Assembly (NCBI RefSeq): GCF_028553805.1 | Contig: NZ_CP067140.1 | Coordinates: 1,240,001 to 1,304,000, forward strand | Direction: 5' to 3' | Length of the DNA stretch: 64,000 bases | Origin: Paracoccus saliphilus | GTDB taxonomy: Bacteria; Pseudomonadota; Alphaproteobacteria; Rhodobacterales; Rhodobacteraceae | In this document: piece after piece, positions 57,267 through 64,000 of the stretch | Layout: each line of letters starts with the position of its first letter | Numbering within the stretch: position 1 is the stretch's first letter | Notes under the pieces: model-generated | What the model was told of the DNA's origin: nothing | The model's input: the letters and a program-made list of their open reading frames with translations, nothing else | Database searches by the model: none | Program-made: the position numbers and the translations under genes

Positions 57267-57623
57267 ATGTTCGACCCGGCCAGCCTGAAGTACGATGCGA
57301 ACGGCCTGATCCCGGTCATTGCGCAGGACGATTCCAGTAGCGAGGTGCTGATGATGGCCTGGATGAATGCCGAGGCCATCGCCCGAACATTGCAGACAGG
57401 GCGCGTCACCTATTGGTCGCGTTCCCGCAAGTCCTTCTGGATCAAGGGGGAAAGCTCGGGCCATGTGCAGGAGCTGGTCGAGCTGCGCGTCGATTGCGAC
57501 CGCGACTGCCTGCTGGCGCTGGTCCGGCAGACCGGCCCGGCCTGCCACACCAACAGGCGCAGCTGCTTCTATACGGCGATCCGCGAAGGGGAAGAGGTCG
57601 AAATCATGCGGCCGATGGCCTAG
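57267..57623 (+). CDS. hisI: Phosphoribosyl-AMP cyclohydrolase
   Basis: The 118-residue product has LMMAWMNAEAIARTLQTGRV, WIKGESSGHVQEL, DCDRDCLLALVRQTGPACHT with the zinc and magnesium ligands, and NRRSCFY. It opens the AMP ring in the third step of histidine synthesis. It stands alone, not with hisE. Its stop overlaps the convergent gluQ by 4 bases. Confidence 0.95.
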   Translation: MFDPASLKYDANGLIPVIAQDDSSSEVLMMAWMNAEAIARTLQTGRVTYWSRSRKSFWIKGESSGHVQELVELRVDCDRDCLLALVRQTGPACHTNRRSCFYTAIREGEEVEIMRPMA

Positions 57624-58471
57624 AATCCGACCAGGCGGCGAAGGTCAGCGGGGCTGGTGCCTTCGTCGCGGTAATGGCGGATGGTGCGGGCATCGTCGCG
57701 CTTGGCCAGCCGCTTGCCGGTATCGTCCCGGATCAACCGGTGATGGTGGTAAAGGGGCGTCGGCAGCTTCAGCAGTTTCTGAAGAAGAGTATGTATCCAC
57801 GTGGAATCGAACAAATCTTTTCCGCGTGTGACAATATCTATGCCCTGCGCCGCATCATCCACGACCACCGCCAGGTGATAGGATGTGCCCATGCCGCGCC
57901 TGGACAGGATCACGTCGCCGATCCCGTCCAGGAACTCGTCGCGGGTAAGGCTGTGGTCATGTCCGGGCATGATGGTCTCGTCGCGAAAACTCAACCGATC
58001 CAGTCCGAGGGCGTCAAAGGCGCGGGCGGTGTCCAGCCTGATGACATCATCGGGCGCCGCCTTGGACAGGTGACGCCCCCGACAGGTTCCGGGATAGATC
58101 AGGCCGTCAGGTCCGGCGGGCAGGGCGCCTTCCTGCGGGGCTGACAGTGCCGCGCGGATATCGCCTCGGCGGCAGCGGCACGGATATGAGAAGGGCGCCA
58201 ACTGTGCCAAGGCGGCACGATAGGCTTCCATCCGCTCGGATTGCCGCATGACCGGGCGCTGCCATTCCAGGCCCAGCCATGCCAGATCCTCGTATATTGC
58301 TGCTTCGAATTCGGTCTTGCAGCGGTCGCGGTCGATATCCTCGATCCGCAGCAGGAACTGTCCTTCAGAGGCTTCGCGGGCGGCGACAAGCGCGGCATAG
58401 GCATGGCCCAGATGCAAAAGCCCGGTCGGCGAAGGGGCGAAGCGGCCGCGTCTTACTGTGTCGCCAGCCAT
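57620..58471 (-). CDS. gluQ: Glutamyl-Q tRNA(Asp) synthetase
   Basis: The 283-residue product has the class I HIGH-type motif in [18 protein letters not shown], the zinc-like cysteines CRCRRGD, and the KMSKS-like [12 protein letters not shown]. Lack of an anticodon-binding domain marks it as GluQRS, which charges queuosine of tRNA-Asp with glutamate. It overlaps trmFO by 19 bases, so they are probably co-transcribed. Confidence 0.92.
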   Translation of the reverse strand: MAGDTVRRGRFAPSPTGLLHLGHAYAALVAAREASEGQFLLRIEDIDRDRCKTEFEAAIYEDLAWLGLEWQRPVMRQSERMEAYRAALAQLAPFSYPCRCRRGDIRAALSAPQEGALPAGPDGLIYPGTCRGRHLSKAAPDDVIRLDTARAFDALGLDRLSFRDETIMPGHDHSLTRDEFLDGIGDVILSRRGMGTSYHLAVVVDDAAQGIDIVTRGKDLFDSTWIHTLLQKLLKLPTPLYHHHRLIRDDTGKRLAKRDDARTIRHYRDEGTSPADLRRLVGF

Positions 58472-59790
58472 GCCCGGAAATCGTCCTTGGCGCGCTGCGT
58501 ATAGGCCGGGTAGCGGTCTTTCCGTCCCTTGCGTCCGCTTCGCATCTCTTCCAGCGGCGGAAACAGCCCGAAATTCACGTTCATGGGCTGGAAGGTCTTT
58601 GCCTCCGCCCCGCCGGTGATGTGATTGACCAGCGCGCCCATCGCCGTGGTGAAGGGCGGCGGCCCCAGGTCGTCTCCACGTGCCTGCGCTGCGGCCATGC
58701 GTCCGGCCAGCAGCCCCATCGCGGCGCTTTCGACATAGCCTTCGACGCCGGTGACCTGTCCGGCAAAACGCAGATTGGGGCGTTTGCGTAGCCGCATCCG
58801 GTCGTCCAGCAGGGTGGGCGAGTTCAGGAAACTGTTGCGATGGATGCCACCAAGCCGGGCAAAGCTGGCATCCTGCAATCCCGGGATCATCCGGAACACC
58901 TCGGTCTGTGCCCCGTATTTCATCTTGGTCTGGAAGCCTACGATATTATAAAGCGTTCCCAAGGCATTATCGCGCCGAAGCTGGACCACCGCATAGGCTT
59001 TTTCCTCAGGCTTGTGGGCATTGGTCAGCCCCACCGGCTTCATCGGCCCATGGCGCAGGGTTTCGCGGCCACGCTCGGCCATCACCTCGATGGGCAGGCA
59101 GCCATCGAAGTAACCGGCGGTTTCGCCTTCGCGGAACTCGGTCTTGTCGGCGGCCAGCAGCGCGTCGATGAAGGCCTCGTATTCGTCCCGGTTCATCGGG
59201 CAGTTGATATAGGCGCGGCGCTCGGCCTCGGTTTCGCCCTTGTCGTAGCGGCTCTGCTCCCATGCCACACCCATGTCGATCGTGTCGGCATGGACGATCG
59301 GGGCGATGGCGTCGAAGAAGGCCAGCGCCTCGGTGCCGGTCACCGCCCGGATCGAGCCCGCCAGCCGGTCGGATGTCAGCGGCCCGGTGGCGACGATCCA
59401 ACTTCCTTCGGTGGGCAAATCGTCGATCTCGCCCGTGCGGATCTCGATCAGCGGCTCGGCTTGCAGCGCCTCTGTCACCGCTTGCGAGAAAGCCTCTCGG
59501 TCCACGGCCAGCGCGCCGCCCGCGGGCAGGCGATGCTTGTCGGCCATGGACATGATCAACCCGTCCGCCGTCCGCATTTCCCAGTGCAACTGCCCCACGG
59601 CGTTCATCACGTCGTCGTCCGAGCGGAAAGAGTTCGAGCAGACCATCTCGGCGCAATCGCCGGTCTTGTGGGCGAAGGTCCCGACAGCCGGGCGCATCTC
59701 GTGCAGGATCACCGGGACGCCGCTGCGGGCCGCTTGCCATGCGGCCTCGGATCCGGCGAGGCCGGCGCCGATGATGTTGACGGGCTCCAT
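58453..59790 (-). CDS. trmFO: Folate/FAD-dependent tRNA (uracil-54-C5) methyltransferase
   Basis: The 445-residue product starts [20 protein letters not shown] (FAD-binding Rossmann), has [13 protein letters not shown] with the catalytic Cys-type region, and [20 protein letters not shown]. TrmFO makes T54 in tRNA using methylene-THF. Start at 59790 (MEPV). It overlaps gluQ, forming a two-gene tRNA-modification unit. Confidence 0.95.
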   Translation of the reverse strand: MEPVNIIGAGLAGSEAAWQAARSGVPVILHEMRPAVGTFAHKTGDCAEMVCSNSFRSDDDVMNAVGQLHWEMRTADGLIMSMADKHRLPAGGALAVDREAFSQAVTEALQAEPLIEIRTGEIDDLPTEGSWIVATGPLTSDRLAGSIRAVTGTEALAFFDAIAPIVHADTIDMGVAWEQSRYDKGETEAERRAYINCPMNRDEYEAFIDALLAADKTEFREGETAGYFDGCLPIEVMAERGRETLRHGPMKPVGLTNAHKPEEKAYAVVQLRRDNALGTLYNIVGFQTKMKYGAQTEVFRMIPGLQDASFARLGGIHRNSFLNSPTLLDDRMRLRKRPNLRFAGQVTGVEGYVESAAMGLLAGRMAAAQARGDDLGPPPFTTAMGALVNHITGGAEAKTFQPMNVNFGLFPPLEEMRSGRKGRKDRYPAYTQRAKDDFRAWLATQ

Positions 59791-59845
59791 GCGGTCCTCT
59801 TTGCGATAAGTTCGACAGGCTGCTTGGCTAGCAGTGACCGGGCGA

Positions 59846-59878
59846 AAAGGAAAGGGCGGCGCCGCAGTGGCACCGCCC
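59846..59878 (-). terminator. Terminator between rplY and trmFO
   Basis: On the minus strand GGGCGGTGCC pairs with GGCGCCGCCC (one U-G pair) around a 5-base loop, followed by TTTCCTTTT. It lies between the rplY stop at 59909 and the trmFO start at 59790. It should end the rplY transcript and separate it from trmFO. Confidence 0.8.
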
Positions 59879-59908
59879 TCGATCCATGTCCACGATGGGA
59901 CAGGGCGA

Positions 59909-60559
59909 TTATTCTTCTGCGGCCTCTTCGGTCGCTTCCTCTTCGGTCGCGGCGCTTTCGTCCTCTTCCTCGTCATCGCTGGAGCGCAGCGCGGAAGGCG
60001 CGGCGATATTGGCGATGGCGAAGTTGCGGTCGATGGTCGGCTTGGCACCGGCGGGCAGCTTGACGTCCTCGATATGAACGCCGTCGCCGATTTCCAGCCC
60101 CGACAGGTCGACGGTGATCTGTTCGGGAATGTCGCCCGCGGTCACGATCAGTTCGACTTCCGAACGGACGGTCACGATCGTTCCGCCCTTGCGCAGGCCG
60201 GGGCAGTCATCATGGCCGGTGAATTCGACCGGAATGAACAGTTTTACCTTCGAGGTGCGGCGCAGGCGCATGAAATCGACATGGATCGGCAGATCCTTGA
60301 CGACATCCTTCTGAACGCCACGGCAGATGACGCGGACGTCTTCCTGTCCGTCGACCTTCAGGTTCCACAGCGTGGACGTGAAACGCCCGGCGCGCAGCTT
60401 GGTCAGCAGGTCGTTGAAGTTGAAGGCGACTGGAACGGGGTCCTTGTGGTCGCCATATACGATGCCGGGCACCTTGCCTTCGCGGCGAGCTTGGCGGGCG
60501 GCCCCCTTGCCTGTCCCCGCGCGTGCCTCGGCCACCAGATCCGGGATCTCTTTGGCCAT
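59909..60559 (-). CDS. rplY: Ribosomal protein bL25 (long, Ctc-type)
   Basis: The 216-residue product begins [20 protein letters not shown] and has [15 protein letters not shown], then a second beta domain ([20 protein letters not shown]) and an acidic C-terminal tail ([20 protein letters not shown]). This is the long, CTC-type form that binds 5S rRNA. Start at 60559 (MAKE). A terminator separates it from trmFO. Confidence 0.95.
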   Translation of the reverse strand: MAKEIPDLVAEARAGTGKGAARQARREGKVPGIVYGDHKDPVPVAFNFNDLLTKLRAGRFTSTLWNLKVDGQEDVRVICRGVQKDVVKDLPIHVDFMRLRRTSKVKLFIPVEFTGHDDCPGLRKGGTIVTVRSEVELIVTAGDIPEQITVDLSGLEIGDGVHIEDVKLPAGAKPTIDRNFAIANIAAPSALRSSDDEEEDESAATEEEATEEAAEE

Positions 60560-60661
60560 GATATCTATCCTAACAGTTGTTGACACCGCCATCCTCCAAG
60601 GGTGCATGGCGGCAAGGTGGGGCCTATAGCGCAGGACAGCCGGGTTGTGAAGGGGGATTCG

Positions 60662-61828
60662 TCACGCTCCGTATTCGCTCAGGAACCCTTCCGGCAACAG
60701 CAGGTTATGGCGGCCGACCGCGTGGATGTCGCGCTCGCCGCACAGCGCCATGGTGGTGTCCAGCTCGCTGCGGATCACCTCCAGCGCTGCCTTTACCCCG
60801 GCCTCGCCCATCGCGCCCAGCCCGTGGACGAAGGCGCGCCCGATCCATGTGCCATGCGCCCCGAGCGCCAGCGCCTTGAGCACGTCCTGACCGCTGCGGA
60901 TGCCGCTATCCATGTGGATCTCGACCTTGTCGCCCACCGCCTCGACGATATGCGGGAGCATCCTGATTGCGGACAGCGCACCGTCCAATTGCCGCCCGCC
61001 ATGGTTCGAGACCACGATCGCATCCGCGCCGAAATCGGCGGCAATGCGCGCGTCCTCGGGGTCGAGAATGCCCTTCAGGATCAGCTTGCCGCCCCACATG
61101 TCGCGGATTTTCGCGATCTTGTCCCAATCGAGACGCTCGTCGAATTGCTCGTTGGTCCAACTGCTTAGCGACGACATGTCACCGACGCCTTTCGCATGGC
61201 CGACGATATTGCCAAAGGAACGCCGCCTGGTCTGTGCCATGCCCATGCACCAGCGCCATTTCGTGGCCAGGTTCATCATCGTCGGCAGGGTCAGCTTGGG
61301 AGGTGCCGACAGCCCGTTCTTCAGGTCCTTGTGCCGCTGCCCGAGGATCTGCAGATCCAGCGTCAGGACCAGTGCGTTGCACCCGGCGGCCTTGGCCCGC
61401 TCGATCATGCCGGCGACGAAATCCTGATCCTTCATCACGTAAAGCTGGAACATGAAAGGCTTGGAGATATGCGCTGCGACATCCTCGATCGAGCAGATCG
61501 ACATGGTGGACAGGGTGAATGGCACGCCGGCCGCTTCGGCCGCCTTGGCCGCGAGTATCTCGCCATCGGCATGTTGCATGCCGGTCAGTCCCACCGGTGC
61601 CAGCCCGACCGGCATGCTGACCGGCAGCCCGACCATGTCCGAGGCGATGCTGCGATTCGACATGTCGACCGCCACTTTCTGCTTCAGCCGGATCTTGGCG
61701 AAATCGCTCGTGTTCTCGCGAAAGGTTTGTTCGGTATAGCTGCCCGATTCGGCGTAATCATAGAACATCCGCGGGGTCCGGGCCCGATGCAGGGCCTTCA
61801 GGTCCTCGATGCAGGTTATGACAGGCAT
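60662..61828 (-). CDS. lldD: FMN-dependent alpha-hydroxy-acid dehydrogenase (L-lactate type)
   Basis: The 388-residue product has the alpha-hydroxy-acid oxidase TIM barrel: RMFYDYAESGSYTEQTFREN, LSTMSICSIEDVAAH, GADAIVVSNHGGRQLDGALS with the catalytic histidine region, and IHMDSGIRSGQDVLKALALG. L-lactate is the usual substrate (LldD); glycolate or other hydroxy acids are possible. It runs on the minus strand, with rplY downstream and a small lipoprotein gene upstream. Confidence 0.88.
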   Translation of the reverse strand: MPVITCIEDLKALHRARTPRMFYDYAESGSYTEQTFRENTSDFAKIRLKQKVAVDMSNRSIASDMVGLPVSMPVGLAPVGLTGMQHADGEILAAKAAEAAGVPFTLSTMSICSIEDVAAHISKPFMFQLYVMKDQDFVAGMIERAKAAGCNALVLTLDLQILGQRHKDLKNGLSAPPKLTLPTMMNLATKWRWCMGMAQTRRRSFGNIVGHAKGVGDMSSLSSWTNEQFDERLDWDKIAKIRDMWGGKLILKGILDPEDARIAADFGADAIVVSNHGGRQLDGALSAIRMLPHIVEAVGDKVEIHMDSGIRSGQDVLKALALGAHGTWIGRAFVHGLGAMGEAGVKAALEVIRSELDTTMALCGERDIHAVGRHNLLLPEGFLSEYGA

Positions 61829-61884
61829 GGCACGCTCCGATAAATTGGTAAATTTTGCTTACCAGCCTTTCCGGTGCCGCACAA

Positions 61885-62148
61885 TCAGCCGCCGTTCCGC
61901 TGCATCCGGCGCTGGATCTCGGGTTCGATCACCGGGTGCCGCAGCGCCTCGGCCCGCGCCCGCAACGCCTCCGCCCTGGACTGCGTAGCCTCGGCCACGG
62001 CGGCTGGATCCGTGCCGTCGGGGGGAAGCTCCGGTTCGGCCAGCAATTGCTCCATGGGCAGAAGCTGCGGGTAATCTCCGCCCTGATCGGCGCAGGCCGA
62101 CACAAGGGGCAATGCGGCGCAAAGCGCGATCTGGGCAATTCGTGTCAT
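61885..62148 (-). CDS. Small lipoprotein of unknown function
   Basis: The product (87 residues) has a lipoprotein signal ending LPLVSACADQG (Cys about 19) and a short, Ala/Glu-rich helical mature part (EATQSRAEALRARAEALRHP). No domain is recognised. It lies upstream of lldD on the same strand, with 56 bases between. Confidence 0.6.
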   Translation of the reverse strand: MTRIAQIALCAALPLVSACADQGGDYPQLLPMEQLLAEPELPPDGTDPAAVAEATQSRAEALRARAEALRHPVIEPEIQRRMQRNGG

Positions 62149-62233
62149 GAGGCTAGACTAGGCCTGCCGGGGCTCGGCCACAACGGCCGATCACCGCTTC
62201 CACATCGGTCGCCTTCCTCGTAAGAGTGGACCC

Positions 62234-62821
62234 ATGGCCCGCACCCAAGGATCCCGTGCAGATATTACCGGTCCGCTCATCCGTGACCACGCCCGCCGCC
62301 TCTTCGCGCGACAGGGCTATGCCGCCGTGTCGATGCGCCAGATCGCCTCGGCGGTAGGAGTGCAGGCCGGGGCGCTCTATGCCTATACGCCCGACAAGCA
62401 GGCGCTGCTGTTTGATCTCATGGAAAGCCATATGCGGGATCTGCTTGCCGCGTGGCAGGACGAACCCGCGGCCGATCCTCTTCAACGGCTGGAGAATTTC
62501 GTCCGCTTCCATATCGGCTTCAGTCTCGATCACTCCGATGCGGTGTTCCTGTCCTATATGGAGTTGCGCAACCTGACACCCGACAATCACGCCCGGATCG
62601 CCGATCTGCGCGGGCGCTACGAGACGGCGCTGGAAAACATCCTCCGCGACGGGATCGAGTCGGGGATGATGTTCGTCGACGATCCGAAACTCGCGACCAT
62701 GGCCCTGATCGCCATGCTGACGGGCGTCACGAACTGGTATCGCGAGGGCGGGCGCCTCGACCGCCAGCGGATAGGCGACATCTATTGGGGTCTTGCCCGT
62801 GGCGCTGTCGGTGCGGCATGA
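62234..62821 (+). CDS. TetR/AcrR-family regulator
   Basis: The 195-residue product has a TetR helix-turn-helix (YAAVSMRQIASAVGVQAGAL) and a helical C-terminal domain with LDHSDAVFLSYMELRNLTPD. It is divergent from the small lipoprotein and lldD, so it may regulate them, but no clear dyad in the 85-base gap proves it. The target is unknown. Confidence 0.85.
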   Translation: MARTQGSRADITGPLIRDHARRLFARQGYAAVSMRQIASAVGVQAGALYAYTPDKQALLFDLMESHMRDLLAAWQDEPAADPLQRLENFVRFHIGFSLDHSDAVFLSYMELRNLTPDNHARIADLRGRYETALENILRDGIESGMMFVDDPKLATMALIAMLTGVTNWYREGGRLDRQRIGDIYWGLARGAVGAA

Positions 62822-62897
62822 TGGCTTCTTCTTCACATCGGCGGTCGATCAGGGCCGCGCCCACTGCTACAGTCACAAACAATCGAAAGGACCGGCG

Positions 62898-63263
62898 ATG
62901 GTGCAATCGAAAGCTGCGACCGTCGATGATTGGCTGAGCGATCTTGCGGCGTCCGACCAGCAGGTCTTCAAGCATTTGCGCGCAGCATGCCTGCAGGAAT
63001 TGCCTAATTGGGAAGAGCGAATGCAATGGGGCATGCCCGGCTACGGGCCACCCGGTCAGGACAATGCCGTCAGCTTCAATGCGCAAAAGCGGCACATCGC
63101 CTTCTACGCTGGCCCGACGGCGATCGAGCGGTTCCAAGAACGGCTTGCCGGCATCGATTGTGGCAAAGGCTGCGTACGTTATCGCAATGCCGATGACATA
63201 GACTTCGACGTAGTGCGAGCGATACTGCGCGATATCCATACGCGCGGCGAACCCATGTGCTGA
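62898..63263 (+). CDS. DUF1801-family protein
   Basis: The 121-residue product matches DUF1801: TVDDWLSDLAASDQQVFKHL, EERMQWGMPGYGPPGQ, and KRHIAFYAGPTAIERFQERL. The family (YdhG/YjbR-related fold) has no established activity. The start at 62898 has AAAGGA about 7 bases upstream. It follows the TetR gene by 76 bases. Confidence 0.82.
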   Translation: MVQSKAATVDDWLSDLAASDQQVFKHLRAACLQELPNWEERMQWGMPGYGPPGQDNAVSFNAQKRHIAFYAGPTAIERFQERLAGIDCGKGCVRYRNADDIDFDVVRAILRDIHTRGEPMC

Positions 63264-63402
63264 AGCGAGACGCGAACAATACGCAAATGGTAAGCCATTC
63301 ACTGCAACAGCGCCCGTCCGCCCAATCCCGTTGCCTCACAGGCCATCAAATATCCAAATTCCACCGCTTGCCCGCACGCGCTTCTGGCCCGATAATCACC
63401 CC

Positions 63403-64000
63403 ATGAGTCTGCCCCCCGGTTTCCTCGATGAACTTCGCGCCCGTGTTCCGATCAGCCGCGTGATCGGGCGCAAGGTGGTTTGGGACCAGCGCAAATCCAA
63501 TCAGGCGCGCGGGGATTGGTGGTCGCCATGTCCGTTCCACCAGGAAAAGACAGCCAGCTTCCACTGTGACGACCAGAAGGGCTTCTATTATTGCTTCGGC
63601 TGCCATGCCAAGGGCGACGCGCTGACCTTCCTGCGCGAAGCGGACGGGATGGAGTTCATGGAGGCGGTCAAGCATCTGGCGGCCGAGGCTGGCATGACGA
63701 TGCCCGAACAGGATCCCCGCGAACGCCAGCGCAGCGACCGCCGCAGCCAGTTGCTGGAGGTGACCGAGGCCGCCTGCCGCTGGTTCCGCCTGCAACTCCA
63801 GACCGGGGCAGCCGCCGAGGCGCGCGACTACCTGGCCCGCCGGGGGCTGGACCAGGCGGCGCAGGATCGCTTTGAAATCGGCTTTGCCCCGGGAAATCGA
63901 AATGCTCTGATCCAGGCACTGCGCGAAAAGGGATATGACGAGGCGCGGATCATCGAGGCGGGGGTGGCCGCCAAGCCCGACGATGGCGGGGCGGCCTATA
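63403..64000 (+). CDS. dnaG: DNA primase DnaG, N-terminal part
   Basis: The first 199 residues are seen. They include the CHC2 zinc ribbon (CPFHQEKTASFHC then FGCHAKG) and the start of the linker and TOPRIM-proximal part (LLEVTEAACRWFRLQLQTG). DnaG lays RNA primers for replication. The ATG at 63403 (MSLPPGF) begins the zinc domain at the usual distance. The gene runs off the window. Confidence 0.95.
   Translation, partial: MSLPPGFLDELRARVPISRVIGRKVVWDQRKSNQARGDWWSPCPFHQEKTASFHCDDQKGFYYCFGCHAKGDALTFLREADGMEFMEAVKHLAAEAGMTMPEQDPRERQRSDRRSQLLEVTEAACRWFRLQLQTGAAAEARDYLARRGLDQAAQDRFEIGFAPGNRNALIQALREKGYDEARIIEAGVAAKPDDGGAAY

Overview
The window reads as chromosomal DNA of an alphaproteobacterium of the Rhodobacterales, most likely Paracoccus or a close relative. 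The grounds are high GC, the CtrA/SciP pair, murA followed by a DUF2948 gene, a complete beta-hydroxyaspartate cycle (BHC) cluster of the Paracoccus type, and a recurring hairpin-plus-GAAGAAGAAA repeat. No rRNA and no CRISPR array were seen. Three tRNA genes are present (Thr-TGT, Thr-GGT, Ser-TGA).

Region 1-9.3 kb: the end of a RarD-like permease, a VOC protein, recO, a META-domain lipoprotein, an acyl-CoA dehydrogenase that looks like methylsuccinyl-CoA dehydrogenase of the ethylmalonyl-CoA pathway, then the IclR regulator bhcR divergent from bhcABCD. This places two C2/glyoxylate assimilation functions side by side. Region 9.3-15.5 kb is purine catabolism (NCS2 permease, 8-oxoguanine deaminase-like enzyme, 5-hydroxyisourate hydrolase, membrane urate oxidase PuuD), interrupted by a Hint-domain protein. 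Region 15.7-22.4 kb holds an uncharacterised protein, a fused iron-type ABC permease, tRNA-Thr, alr, and phoH-ybeY-corC.

Region 22.4-23.5 kb is a graveyard of mobile DNA (frameshifted phage ClpP-like protease, transposase tails). It is followed at 23.5-30.1 kb by a Pao/Yag-type molybdenum hydroxylase operon with XdhC, a serine hydrolase and a TetR repressor whose likely operator sits exactly between the -35 and -10 boxes. Region 32.4-42 kb is an accessory island: an oriT-like site with a truncated MobA/MobL relaxase, then a type VI secretion cargo module made of an Eag chaperone, an Rhs-PAAR protein with a colicin-type HNH DNase tip and its Im-type immunity protein, converging on a second Eag chaperone and VgrG. 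It is bordered by IS3 remnants and tRNA-Thr.

Region 42-64 kb is housekeeping: murA, nth, an adenosine kinase-like gene, tRNA-Ser flanked by IS3 scraps, sufE, mnmA, sciP-ctrA, ligA-recG, a TPP riboswitch with thiD, a NifU/SufU-like scaffold, hisI, gluQ, trmFO, rplY, an FMN-dependent hydroxy-acid dehydrogenase, and the start of dnaG.

The least explained structure is a pair of homologous, oppositely oriented 134-bp elements at 12187-12320 and 56597-56730. Each is built on five 11-bp units with a GTGYAC core, and both lie in gaps between convergent genes.
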